From NCBI RefSeq assembly GCF_027922425.1, contig NZ_BSFQ01000017.1:1-64000 (forward strand): 64,000 bases of DNA, given 5' to 3'. How positions within the stretch are numbered: the first letter of the stretch is position 1; each line of letters begins with the position of its first letter. Positions 35,470-44,001 of the stretch are shown here, piece by piece. This stretch comes from Pseudonocardia halophobica. Lineage in GTDB: Bacteria > Actinomycetota > Actinomycetes > Mycobacteriales > Pseudonocardiaceae. Below the pieces are notes generated by a model. It was not told the DNA's origin. It was given only the letters and a program-made list of their open reading frames with translations, and searched no databases. Both the position numbers and the translations under genes were made by a program.

Positions 35470-38400
35470 GTGACGATCGCCGCCCCCGACACGGGCCTCG
35501 CGCCCGCGGTGCTGGCGCGCGCCCTCGGGCTGCCGCCGCCCACCGAGGAGCAGGCCGCGGTGATCGCCGCGCCGCCCGAGTCCGCGCTGGTCGTGGCCGG
35601 GGCCGGCGCGGGCAAGACGGAGACGATGGCGGCCCGTGTCGTCTGGCTGGTGGCCACCGGGCAGGTGCTGCCCGAGCAGGTCCTCGGGCTTACGTTCACC
35701 CGCAAGGCCGCCCAGCAGCTCGGCACGCGCGTCCGCTCGCGGCTGCGCCGCCTCGCCGGCTCCCCGCTGCTCGACGAGCTGGACCCGGGCGGCGGCCGGC
35801 GCGCGGCCCTGCTGGCGGGCGAGCCGACCGTCGCGACCTATCACGCCTACGCCGGCCGGCTCGTCGCCGAGCACGCGCTGCGGCTGCCCGCGGAGCCGGC
35901 GTCGCGGCTGCTGGGCGAGACGGCGGCGTGGCAGCTCGCGCACCGCGTCGTCTCGTCGTGGGCGGCGGACCTCGAGGTCGACCGGGTGCCGGCCACGGTC
36001 ACGGGCTACCTGCTGGCGCTGGCCGGGGAGCTGGGGGAGCACCTCGTCGAGCCGGAGCGGTTGCGCTCCTTCACCTCCGGCCTGCTCGCGGTGATGGAGA
36101 ACGCGCCGCCGGGCAAGCGTCAGCGGGCCGAGCCGTCGCAGAAGTACCGGGACCGGATGGGGGCGCAGCGGCTGCGCGCCGAGCTGCTCCCGCTGGTCGA
36201 GGAGTACGCGCGGCGCAAGTCCGCCGAGCGCGCCATGGACTTCTCCGACCAGCTCGCGATCGCCGCGCGGGTCGCGGAGGCCCGGCCCGAGGTCGGTGCG
36301 ATCGAGCGGGCGCAGTACCGGGCCGTGCTGCTCGACGAGTACCAGGACACCGGGCACGCCCAGCGCGTCCTGCTCCGCGCGCTCTTCGGCCGGATCCCGG
36401 GCGAGCCCGCGCGCGAGGAGCCGCTGGCGGTCACCGCGGTCGGCGACCCCTGCCAGTCCATCTACGGCTGGCGCGGGGCGAGCGCGGGGAACCTCACCCG
36501 GTTCCGCACCGACTTCCCGCGGCCAGGTGGCGAGCCCGCCCGCGAGTACGGGCTGCTCACGAGCTTCCGCAACCCCGCCGAGGTGCTGGACCTGGCCAAC
36601 GCCGTGTCCGAGCCGCTGCGCACCGCACCGGACTCGGTGGCCGTCGGCGCGCTGCGGCCCGGCCCCAAGGCCGTGCCCGGCGAGGTGCGGGTGGCCCTGC
36701 ACCCCGACGTCGTCACCGAGGTCGACTGGGTGGCCGACGGCATCGCCGCCCACTGGCGGGCCCGCGACGCGGCCGGGGAGGGCCCGCCGACCTCGGCGGT
36801 GCTGGTCCGCCGCCGCGGCGACATGGACGCCCTGGCCGCCGCGCTGCGCGCCCGCGGGCTGCCGGTGGAGGTCGTCGGGCTGGGCGGGCTGCTCGACACC
36901 CCGGAGGTCCGCGACCTGGTCAGCGCGCTGCGGATCGTCGCGGACCCGTTGGCCGGGCCCGCGGCGGTCCGGCTGCTGACCGGCGCCCGTTGGCGGCTCG
37001 GCGTGAGCGACCTGGCCGCGCTGTGGGCGCGGGCCCGGGAGCTGGTGCCGCCGCTGCCGTCGCGCCCCGGGCCGCTGCCGCCGGCCGAGCTCGCGCTGGG
37101 CGCGCTGCCGGGGGAGCAGGCCGAGCAGGCGGGCCTGGTCGACGCGCTGGACGACCCGGGCGAGCCCGAGCGCTACTCCCCGGCCGGGTACGCGCGGATC
37201 ACCCGGCTCGCCCGCGAGCTGTCCTGGCTGCGGTCGCGGGCGTCGGCGCCGCTCACCGACCTGGTGGCCGACGTCGAGCGGGTCCTGCTGCTCGATGTCG
37301 AGACCGCCGCCCGGCCCGGTCCCGCCGGCCGCGCGCACCTCGACGCGTTCGCGGACGTCGTCGCCGACTTCGCGACCGGTGCCGAGGTGGCGAGCCTGCC
37401 CGCCCTGCTCGACTACCTCGAGACCGCCGAAAAAGCCGAGGACGGGCTGTCCCCGGGCGAGGTCGAGGTGGCCGAGGACCGCGTGCAGATCCTCACCGTG
37501 CACGCCGCGAAGGGCCTCGAGTGGGAGGTCGTGGCGGTACCGCACGTGGTCGCCCAGGTGTTCCCCGGGCGGCGCATGTCCGGCACCTGGCTCACCGGCG
37601 TGGCCGAGCTGCCCGTCCCGCTCCGGGGGGACGCGGACGACCTGCCCGGGCTGTACCTGCCGCCGGGTCCGGACCGCAAGCAGGTGGAGCTGGCGCTCGA
37701 CGAGCACGACGCCGCCCTCGAGGAGCGCCGGAAGACCGAGGAGCGGCGGCTGTTCTACGTGGCGCTCACCCGTTCCGAGCACGTCCTGCTCTGCTCCGGC
37801 CACCACTGGGGTGCCACGGGCTCGAAGCCGCGCGGACCGTCGCCGTTCCTGCAGGAACTGCGTGCGATCGCCGAGCCCGAGGTGTGGGCGGAGCCGCCGG
37901 AGGAGGGCGCCGAGAACCCGGTGCTCGCCGAGCAGGTCACCGCCGAGTGGCCCGCGAACCCGCTCGGCCCGCGGGCCGGCGCGGTGCACGAGGGCGCCGA
38001 CCTGGTCCGCGAGGCGATCCGCACGCAGGAGCGGGCGCGCCGGGCCGAGCGGCGCCGGGCCCGCGAGACCGACCAGCTGAGCTTCGACATCGAGCCCGAG
38101 CCGGTGGAGGAACCGGACCCGGAGGGCTGGGCGGCGGACGTCGACGTACTGCTGGCCGAGCGCGCCGCCGGGATCGCCCGCCCGTCGGTCGCGCTCCCCG
38201 GGCACGTGTCGGTCAGCCAGCTCGTCGAGCTCGCGGCCGATGCGGACGCGTTCGCCGCGGGGCTGCGCCGCCCGCTGCCGTTGCCGCCGAACCCGCACGC
38301 CCGCCGCGGCACCGCGTTCCACGCCTGGCTGGAGCAGCGGTTCGGAGCGGAACGCCTGCTCGACATCGACGAGCTGCCCGGTGCCGCGGACGAGGGGGCG

Positions 38401-38799
38401 AGCGAGTCGTCCGACGCCGAGCTGACCGAGCTCCAGGAGGCGTTCCTCGCCTCGGAGTGGGCGGACCGGGTGCCGGTGGAGGCCGAGGTGTCGTTCGAGA
38501 CGGTGCTGGCCGGGGTCGCGGTCCGCGGCCGGATGGACGCCGTGTTCGCCGACCCGGACGGCGGGTTCACGGTCGTCGACTGGAAGACGGGGGCGGTGCC
38601 GGACGAGTCGCGCCGGCACGCGGTCGGGGTGCAGCTCGCGGTGTACCGGTTGGCCTGGGCGGCGCTGGCGGAGGTGCCGCCGGAGAAGGTGCGGGCGGCG
38701 TTCCACTACGTGCGCGAGGGCGTCACCCTCCGCCCCGCCGACCTCGAGACCGCCGAGGAGCTGCACGCCATGATCCGCGGCATTCCGGAGAGCCCCTGA
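35470..38799 (+). CDS. adnB: AdnB-type helicase-nuclease subunit
   Basis: A 1109-residue UvrD-like motor with a RecB nuclease domain. Motifs: AGAGAGKTETMAARVVWLV (Walker A near residue 50), LTFTRKAAQQL, YHAYAGRLV, LLDEYQDTGHAQRVLL (intact DE), GDPCQSIYGWRGASAGNL, LTSFRNP, LTVHAAKGLEWEVVAVPH and RRLFYVALTRSEH. The C-terminal nuclease shows GTAFHAWLEQRF, VPVEAEVSFE, VVDWKTGAVP and QLAVYRLAW with the catalytic Asp and Lys. In mycobacterial AdnAB this subunit is the leading motor and contributes the second nuclease. It starts at GTG; TAGACA lies six bases upstream as a weak -10. A long inverted repeat follows the stop. Confidence 0.87.
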   Translation: MTIAAPDTGLAPAVLARALGLPPPTEEQAAVIAAPPESALVVAGAGAGKTETMAARVVWLVATGQVLPEQVLGLTFTRKAAQQLGTRVRSRLRRLAGSPLLDELDPGGGRRAALLAGEPTVATYHAYAGRLVAEHALRLPAEPASRLLGETAAWQLAHRVVSSWAADLEVDRVPATVTGYLLALAGELGEHLVEPERLRSFTSGLLAVMENAPPGKRQRAEPSQKYRDRMGAQRLRAELLPLVEEYARRKSAERAMDFSDQLAIAARVAEARPEVGAIERAQYRAVLLDEYQDTGHAQRVLLRALFGRIPGEPAREEPLAVTAVGDPCQSIYGWRGASAGNLTRFRTDFPRPGGEPAREYGLLTSFRNPAEVLDLANAVSEPLRTAPDSVAVGALRPGPKAVPGEVRVALHPDVVTEVDWVADGIAAHWRARDAAGEGPPTSAVLVRRRGDMDALAAALRARGLPVEVVGLGGLLDTPEVRDLVSALRIVADPLAGPAAVRLLTGARWRLGVSDLAALWARARELVPPLPSRPGPLPPAELALGALPGEQAEQAGLVDALDDPGEPERYSPAGYARITRLARELSWLRSRASAPLTDLVADVERVLLLDVETAARPGPAGRAHLDAFADVVADFATGAEVASLPALLDYLETAEKAEDGLSPGEVEVAEDRVQILTVHAAKGLEWEVVAVPHVVAQVFPGRRMSGTWLTGVAELPVPLRGDADDLPGLYLPPGPDRKQVELALDEHDAALEERRKTEERRLFYVALTRSEHVLLCSGHHWGATGSKPRGPSPFLQELRAIAEPEVWAEPPEEGAENPVLAEQVTAEWPANPLGPRAGAVHEGADLVREAIRTQERARRAERRRARETDQLSFDIEPEPVEEPDPEGWAADVDVLLAERAAGIARPSVALPGHVSVSQLVELAADADAFAAGLRRPLPLPPNPHARRGTAFHAWLEQRFGAERLLDIDELPGAADEGASESSDAELTELQEAFLASEWADRVPVEAEVSFETVLAGVAVRGRMDAVFADPDGGFTVVDWKTGAVPDESRRHAVGVQLAVYRLAWAALAEVPPEKVRAAFHYVREGVTLRPADLETAEELHAMIRGIPESP

Positions 38800-38844
38800 G
38801 CATCAGGGAACCATGACGCCCGAAAACGCGGCTCCACAAAGCAG

Positions 38845-38897
38845 TATGGAACCATAATGCGATCCAGGTGCCCCCGGAATCGCATTATGGTTCCATA
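38845..38897. terminator. Perfect 19-bp inverted repeat between convergent genes
   Basis: TATGGAACCATAATGCGAT (38845-38863) is matched exactly by its reverse complement at 38879-38897 across 15 bases. It is the only strongly AT-containing hairpin seen here and separates adnB from the convergent symporter gene. A further GGAACCAT copy lies just upstream, near 38808. Confidence 0.7.
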
Positions 38898-38905
38898 GTG
38901 CGTGC

Positions 38906-40552
38906 CTAGTGCTGGACGGCCTTCTCCACACCCACACCGGTGAGCGAGCGGACCTCCATCTCCGCGTACTTCTCCTTGTTCGCCTTGTCCTTCGACAGCA
39001 CCGTGCCGAGGTAGCCGAGCAGGAAGGACGCCGGGATCGAGATCAAGCCCGGGTTGTCGAGCGGGAACCAGTGGAAGTCCACGCCCTGCAGCATCGAGTT
39101 GCTGCGCCCGGTCGCCGGGTCGACCGGCTTCCCGGACACGACCGGCGAGAAGATGATCAACACCAGGGTGATGGTGAGCCCGCCGTAGATGCTCCACAGC
39201 GCGCCGTTGGTGTTGAACCTCTTCCAGAACAGCGAGTAGAGGATCGTCGGCAGGTTCGCCGAGGCCGCGACGGCGAAGGCGAGTGCCACGAGGAAGGCGA
39301 TGTTCTGGCCGTTGGCCAGGATGCCGCCGAGGATCGCGACGATGCCGATCACGACCGCCGTCCGGCGGGCGATCTTGACCTCGGTGTGCTGCTCGTCCTG
39401 CACCTGGCCGTGCTTGATCACGTTGATGTAGATGTCGTGCGCGAACGACGCCGACGCCGTGATCGTGAGTCCGGCGACCACCGCGAGGATCGTCGCGAAG
39501 GCGACGGCCGCGATCAGGCCCAGCAGAACCGTGCCGCCGAGCTCGTAGGCCAGCAGCGGGGCCGCGGAGTTGGCCGCACCGGGCGCCTTCTTGATCGCGT
39601 CCGGCCCGACGATGGCGCCGGCGCCGTACCCGAGGACCAGGGTGAACAGGTAGAAGATGCCGATGAGCCAGATCGCCCAGGTCACCGAGCGGCGGGCCTC
39701 CTTGGCCGTGGGCACGGTGTAGAAGCGCATCAGGATGTGCGGCAGGCCCGCGGTGCCGAGCACGAGCGCCAGGCCGAGCGAGATGAAGTCGAGCCGCGTG
39801 GTGCCGCTCTTGCCGTACTGGGCGCCCGGGGCGAGCAGCTTCTCGCCTGCCGAGCCCACGTGCGCGACGGCGTCGCCCATCAGCGCGGACAGGTTGAAGC
39901 CGGAGAGCGCGAGCACCCACAGCGTCATCACGCCGGCGCCGACGATCAGCAGCACCGCCTTGATGATCTGCACCCAGGTCGTGCCGCGCATGCCGCCGAT
40001 CAACACGTAGGCGATCATCAGGGCGCCGACGATCGCGATGACGATCGACTGCCCGGTCTTCGACTTGACGTCCAGCAGCAGCGCGACGAGACCGCCGGCG
40101 CCGGCCATCTGGGCCAGCAGGTAGAAGAACGAGACGGCGAGCGTGGAGGTCGCGGCCGCGGCGCGGACCGGGCGCTGGCGCATCCGGAAGGCCAGGACGT
40201 CGCCCATCGTGTACCGGCCGGTGTTGCGCAGCAGCTCCGCGACGAGCAGCAGGGCCACCAGCCACGCGACGAGGAAGCCGATCGAGTAGAGGAAGCCGTC
40301 GTAGCCGTAGAGGGCGATGGCGCCCGCGATGCCGAGGAACGACGCGGCCGACAGGTAGTCGCCGGAGATCGCGATGCCGTTCTGCGGGCCGGAGAAGCCG
40401 CCGCCCGCGGTGTAGAAGTCGCTGGCCCCGCTCGACGCCTTCTTGCTCACGCGGATGACGATCGCGAGCGTGATGATCACGAAGATTGCGAAGATGCTGA
40501 TGTTGAGCAGCGGGCTGGAGCCCTCCACGCCGCCCTGCGCGAGGAACCTCAT
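38906..40552 (-). CDS. actP: Cation/acetate symporter, SSS family
   Basis: A 548-residue sodium:solute symporter with about 13 helices. Family motifs: DFYTAGGGFSGPQNGIAISGDYLSAASFLGIAG at the start, QMAGAGGLVALLLDV, GGMRGTTWVQIIKAVLLI, GTAGLPHILMRFYTVPTAKEARRS and ANLPTILYSLFWKRFNTNGALWSIYGG. These are characteristic of the ActP acetate/glycolate group. It imports short-chain carboxylates with sodium or protons. The ATG overlaps the stop of the DUF485 gene (ATGA), the classical yjcH-actP arrangement. A LytTR-type operator cluster lies upstream of the pair. Confidence 0.92.
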   Translation of the reverse strand: MRFLAQGGVEGSSPLLNISIFAIFVIITLAIVIRVSKKASSGASDFYTAGGGFSGPQNGIAISGDYLSAASFLGIAGAIALYGYDGFLYSIGFLVAWLVALLLVAELLRNTGRYTMGDVLAFRMRQRPVRAAAATSTLAVSFFYLLAQMAGAGGLVALLLDVKSKTGQSIVIAIVGALMIAYVLIGGMRGTTWVQIIKAVLLIVGAGVMTLWVLALSGFNLSALMGDAVAHVGSAGEKLLAPGAQYGKSGTTRLDFISLGLALVLGTAGLPHILMRFYTVPTAKEARRSVTWAIWLIGIFYLFTLVLGYGAGAIVGPDAIKKAPGAANSAAPLLAYELGGTVLLGLIAAVAFATILAVVAGLTITASASFAHDIYINVIKHGQVQDEQHTEVKIARRTAVVIGIVAILGGILANGQNIAFLVALAFAVAASANLPTILYSLFWKRFNTNGALWSIYGGLTITLVLIIFSPVVSGKPVDPATGRSNSMLQGVDFHWFPLDNPGLISIPASFLLGYLGTVLSKDKANKEKYAEMEVRSLTGVGVEKAVQH

Positions 40553-40917
40553 CGGCCGGCCCCCTCGATCTCCTCGCGGATCGCCTGCGAGTGCGGGTCG
40601 AACTTCTTGTCCGCCCACTTCACGTACCAGGTCGTGATCGCGAAGGTGGAGACGAACTGCAGCAGGCCGAAGACCAGGCCGACGTTGATGTTCCCGACGA
40701 GCTTGATCGCCATGAACCCGGCCGCGTAGCTGGCCAGCACCACGTACAGCAGGTACCAGGCGAGGAAGGCCGCGGTGAGCGGGAAGACGAAGCTGCGCAG
40801 CCGGTGGCGCAGGGCCTGGAACTCGGTGCTCTGCTGGACCGTTGTCCAGTCGGGGTGGGCCGTGGTGCCTCCCGCCGGGCTCTCGCCGGCCGGGGGCCCG
40901 GACTCGGTGGTGCTCAC
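40549..40917 (-). CDS. yjcH: DUF485 membrane protein (YjcH type)
   Basis: A 122-residue protein with two transmembrane helices: FVFPLTAAFLAWYLLYVVLASY and VGLVFGLLQFVSTFAITTWYV, preceded by the conserved QSTEFQALRHRLRSF and followed by KWADKKFDPHSQAIREEIE. DUF485 proteins accompany ActP-type symporters, probably as accessory subunits. The start GTG has AGGAGG a few bases upstream (AGGAGGCACC), and the stop overlaps actP. It is the first gene of the pair downstream of the LytTR boxes. Confidence 0.9.
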   Translation of the reverse strand: MSTTESGPPAGESPAGGTTAHPDWTTVQQSTEFQALRHRLRSFVFPLTAAFLAWYLLYVVLASYAAGFMAIKLVGNINVGLVFGLLQFVSTFAITTWYVKWADKKFDPHSQAIREEIEGAGR

Positions 40918-41043
40918 GGTGCCTCCTCGCACTGTGGGGTGTCGTGCTGCGTCGGACCCGGACGGACCGGGTCGTACCGGGCACAGCACAACCGAGTACC
41001 CAACGGGGGCGGAAGTAACGCACGACACACCGCGGGCCCGGAC

Positions 41044-41084
41044 GACCAACGGCCGACGAACGGTCGGAATCCGCGACGAACGGT
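41044..41084 (-). promoter_or_regulatory. Three LytTR-type binding boxes upstream of yjcH-actP
   Basis: On the minus strand ACCGTTCGTC occurs twice (41075-41084 and 41055-41064) and a variant GCCGTTGGTC once (41044-41053), all in the same direction. The two perfect copies are 20 bp apart, the third 11 bp further. They match the published LytTR consensus (W-M-M-GTT-N-R-K type) and lie about 130 bp upstream of yjcH, in the same locus as a LytTR response regulator. Confidence 0.6.
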
Positions 41085-41091
41085 CCGGTGT

Positions 41092-42750
41092 TCAGGTTCG
41101 TTCGTCCAGGTGCAGCCGCAGCATCGCGGTCTCGGCACCCGGCAGCGGACGGTCGCGGCGGGACACCGCGACCATCGTGAGGAACGCGAGGGGCACGGAG
41201 AAGAGCGCCGGCTGCCCGAGCAGGAGCGCCACGAGTCCGGGGTCCGGCCGCGCGAGCAGCCCCAGCGCCATCACCCCGGCCGACGACGCCAGCCCCACCG
41301 CCATCCCCACGAACGCGCCCCGCGCCGTCAGGCCCCGCCACCAGATGCCGAGCACCAGCATCGGGCAGAAGGTCGACGCGGCCACCGCGAACGCCGAGGT
41401 CACGACGGCGCCGACGTCGATCCGCACGGCGGGCAGGGCCAGCAGCACGATCACCCCCGCGGCGAGCAGCGCGGTCAGCCGCAGCCGCCGCAACGAGCCC
41501 GGCAGCAGGTCGTGCGCGAGCGCCCCGGCCAGCGCGAGCAGCAGGCCGAGCGAGGTGGCGAGGAACGCGGCGAAGGCGCCCGCGGTGAGCAGCGCCGTGA
41601 ACACCGCGCCGGTGGTGCCGCCGTCCACGCGCGAGGGCAGCGCGACGACGGCGGTGTCGGTCGCCCCGGACAGGTACAGCTCCGGCAGCAGCACCCCGCC
41701 GAGCAGCCCGTAGACCACGGTGAAGACGTAGAAGGAGCCGAGCAGCCCGACGGTGATCGCGGCGGTCCGGCGGGCGGCGCGGCCGTCCGGGCTGGTGTGG
41801 AACCGCACGATGACGTGCGGGAGCCCCATCGTGCCCAGGGCCGTGGCGACCAGGATCGACCAGGTGGCGAGCAGCGGGTGGCCGTTGCCGCCGTCGAGCA
41901 GGGGGTGCTGCCAGGTGTCGCTGCCGGGCAGCGCCGCGCCCGCGATCTCCGGCACCGCCGCGCCCTCGGGGAACACCCAGGTCGCGTCCCCCGGAGCGAC
42001 GTGCTCGCCCGGCTCCAGCCGCGCCGGGACGCCGTCGGCGAGGACCGTGACCGGTTCGCGGACCTGCAGCCGGGTGTCCAGCCGGAAGGTCACCTCGGTG
42101 GGCCGCGGGAAGGCGGCGTACTCGGCGGGCCGCAGCGCCTCCGCGCGGGTCCCGGCGCCGACCGCCACGACCAGCCAGATCGCCGGGACGATGAACAGCA
42201 GCAGCTTGAGCACGAACTGGAAGGCCTGCACGTAGGTCGCGGCGCGCATCCCGCCGAGGGCGAGCGTGATGCTGACCGCCGCGCCCGCGACCACGATCCC
42301 GACCCAGTGCGGCACGCCGCTGACCAGCGTGAGGACCTGGCCGGCGGCGGTGAACTGCGGCACCAGGTAGAGCCCGGCGATCACCAGCACCACCAGGGCG
42401 CTGAACCGGCGCAGGCCCGGCGAGCCGAGTCGCGCCTCGGCGAAGTCCGGCACGGTCAGCGCCCCGGTGCGGCGCATCGGCGCCGCGACCAGGACCAGCA
42501 TCAGCAGGTAGCCGGCGGTGAACCCGACCGGGTACCAGAGCGCCCCCACCCCGTTCTTGACGACGAGCCCGGCGGTGCCCAGGAACGACGCCGCCGACAG
42601 GTACTCCCCGGAGACGGCGGCGGCGTTCAGCGTGGGGGAGACCCGCCGGGACGCGACGAGGAAGTCCGAGGTGGAGCGCAGGGCCGCGACGCCGCGCGCC
42701 CCGATCAGCAGTGTCGCCAGCACGACCGGGACGACGGCGAACGCGGTCAC
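41092..42750 (-). CDS. Second sodium/solute symporter, acetate-type
   Basis: A 552-residue SSS-family transporter related to but clearly diverged from the neighbouring ActP. It shows DFLVASRRVSPTLNAAAVSGEYLSAASFLGTAG, LVPQFTAAGQVLTLVSG, GGMRAATYVQAFQFVLKLLL, GTMGLPHVIVRFHTSPDGRAARRT and ASTFCPMLVLGIWWRGLTARGAFVGM. It differs in a hydrophilic insert of about 85 residues in the middle (RPTEVTFRLDTRLQVREPVT through GSDTWQHPLLDGG), probably extracytoplasmic. The substrate is likely a monocarboxylate. The GTG start overlaps the stop of the small upstream gene (GTGA). Confidence 0.88.
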   Translation of the reverse strand: MTAFAVVPVVLATLLIGARGVAALRSTSDFLVASRRVSPTLNAAAVSGEYLSAASFLGTAGLVVKNGVGALWYPVGFTAGYLLMLVLVAAPMRRTGALTVPDFAEARLGSPGLRRFSALVVLVIAGLYLVPQFTAAGQVLTLVSGVPHWVGIVVAGAAVSITLALGGMRAATYVQAFQFVLKLLLFIVPAIWLVVAVGAGTRAEALRPAEYAAFPRPTEVTFRLDTRLQVREPVTVLADGVPARLEPGEHVAPGDATWVFPEGAAVPEIAGAALPGSDTWQHPLLDGGNGHPLLATWSILVATALGTMGLPHVIVRFHTSPDGRAARRTAAITVGLLGSFYVFTVVYGLLGGVLLPELYLSGATDTAVVALPSRVDGGTTGAVFTALLTAGAFAAFLATSLGLLLALAGALAHDLLPGSLRRLRLTALLAAGVIVLLALPAVRIDVGAVVTSAFAVAASTFCPMLVLGIWWRGLTARGAFVGMAVGLASSAGVMALGLLARPDPGLVALLLGQPALFSVPLAFLTMVAVSRRDRPLPGAETAMLRLHLDERT

Positions 42751-43118
42751 CGGGCCCGCGACCCCGCGTCGCCCCGCTCGGTCCCGTCCTCGGTGCGCTC
42801 CGCCCGGCGCAGCTGCCAGTGCGCCAGTCCCGCGAGCACCGGGTAGGGCAGCAGCGCGACGGCGATCCAGACGACCGGGACGGGCCCGAGCCGCAACTCC
42901 ACCGGCACCACGCCGAGCAGCACGGGCAGACCGACCAGCAGCAGCGCGGCGGCGGCGAGCGTGCTCGCGGCGATCCGCAGCTGTCGGCGCCGGATCCGGG
43001 CGGCCGCGCGCAGCTCCTCGCCGGTCAGCGAGCGCGGCACCGCCGAGACGCCCCGGCGCGCGGCGAGCGCCACCCGGGTCTGCGGGCTGGTCACGGCGAC
43101 CCGCCGCTGCCGGCTCAC
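42747..43118 (-). CDS. Small two-helix membrane partner of the second symporter
   Basis: A 123-residue protein with two hydrophobic helices (IAASTLAAAALLLVGLPVLLG and VPVVWIAVALLPYPVLAGLA) and basic ends. Size, topology and coupling to the symporter parallel the DUF485-ActP pair, but the sequence is not an obvious DUF485 member. The start is uncertain: GTG at 43118 (VSRQRRVAVTSPQ) was chosen; GTG at 43094 or an earlier codon is possible. It lies 82 bases after the response regulator gene on the same strand, so one HK-RR-transporter transcript is likely. Confidence 0.6.
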   Translation of the reverse strand: MSRQRRVAVTSPQTRVALAARRGVSAVPRSLTGEELRAAARIRRRQLRIAASTLAAAALLLVGLPVLLGVVPVELRLGPVPVVWIAVALLPYPVLAGLAHWQLRRAERTEDGTERGDAGSRAR

Positions 43119-43200
43119 CGCCGCACCCCCGGCCCCGCCGCCCCGAGCCACGGCAGCCCCGACACCTCGAGCGTTGCGGCCCGGGTCCTCGCAGCCCCGC

Positions 43201-44001
43201 TCACCGCGGCCGGCCCGGCGAGAAGTCGCCGCGCGTGGCGGCTTCGAGCAGCCGTTCCCGCAGCTCACGGGCGTGCCGGCGGCTCACCGGGACGTCGCCG
43301 GCGTCCGTATGGGCAAGCAGCCCGCCGCCGGCGTCGCTGCGCAGCTCCTGCACCGCGTGGACCGCGAGCAGGAAGCTGCGGTGCACCCGCACGTACCCGA
43401 CGCCGGACCAGTGCTCCTCCAGCCGCGAGATCGGCATCCGCACGAGGTGCGAGCCGCCGCGCGTGTGCAGCCGGACGTAGTCGCCCTGGGCCTCGGCGAA
43501 CCGGACGTCGTCCCGCCGGACGTACCGGGTCCGCCCGCCGAGCTCGACCGACACCGCGGCCAGCTCGTCGACGGCCGGGACGGGCGGGGCGGGGTCCGTC
43601 GCCCGTGCGACCCGCAGCACCCGGGCGAGGGTGGCGTCGAGCCGCTCGGCCGCGACCGGTTTGAGCAGGTAGTCGAGGGCGCCGACGCCGTAGGCCGAGA
43701 CGGCGTGCTCCTCGAACGCCGTGACGAACACGATCTCCGGCGGGTCGGTCATCCGGGACAGCAGCGAGGCGAGCTCCAGCCCGTCCATCCCCGGCATGGA
43801 GATGTCGAGGAAGGCGGCGTCGAACCGGCGGGCCTGCAGCAGCTTCAGCGCCGTGAGCGCGTCGCCGGCCGGCACGACCTCCTCGACGCACCGGGACGCC
43901 GCGAGGAGCCGGGTCAGCTCGGCCAGGGCCGGGGCGACGTCGTCGACCGCCAGGACCCGCAGACGTGCCCCGTTCGCCCTGGTGTTCACTCCGCCGTTCA
44001 T
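43201..44001 (-). CDS. LytTR-family response regulator
   Basis: A 266-residue regulator. The receiver domain shows LAVDDVAPALAELTRLL (acidic pocket), DAAFLDISMPGMDGLELA with the phosphorylated Asp in LDISMP, FVTAFEEHAVSAYGVGALDYLLKPV with the conserved Thr/Ala and Lys. After a linker, a LytTR DNA-binding domain follows (VRFAEAQGDYVRLHTRGGSHLVRMPISRLEEHW, GYVRVHRSFLLAVHAVQEL and VPVSRRHARELRERL). LytTR proteins bind direct repeats such as those at 41044-41084. The ATG overlaps the stop of the sensor kinase (ATGA). It probably activates the downstream carboxylate transporters. Confidence 0.92.
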   Translation of the reverse strand: MNGGVNTRANGARLRVLAVDDVAPALAELTRLLAASRCVEEVVPAGDALTALKLLQARRFDAAFLDISMPGMDGLELASLLSRMTDPPEIVFVTAFEEHAVSAYGVGALDYLLKPVAAERLDATLARVLRVARATDPAPPVPAVDELAAVSVELGGRTRYVRRDDVRFAEAQGDYVRLHTRGGSHLVRMPISRLEEHWSGVGYVRVHRSFLLAVHAVQELRSDAGGGLLAHTDAGDVPVSRRHARELRERLLEAATRGDFSPGRPR

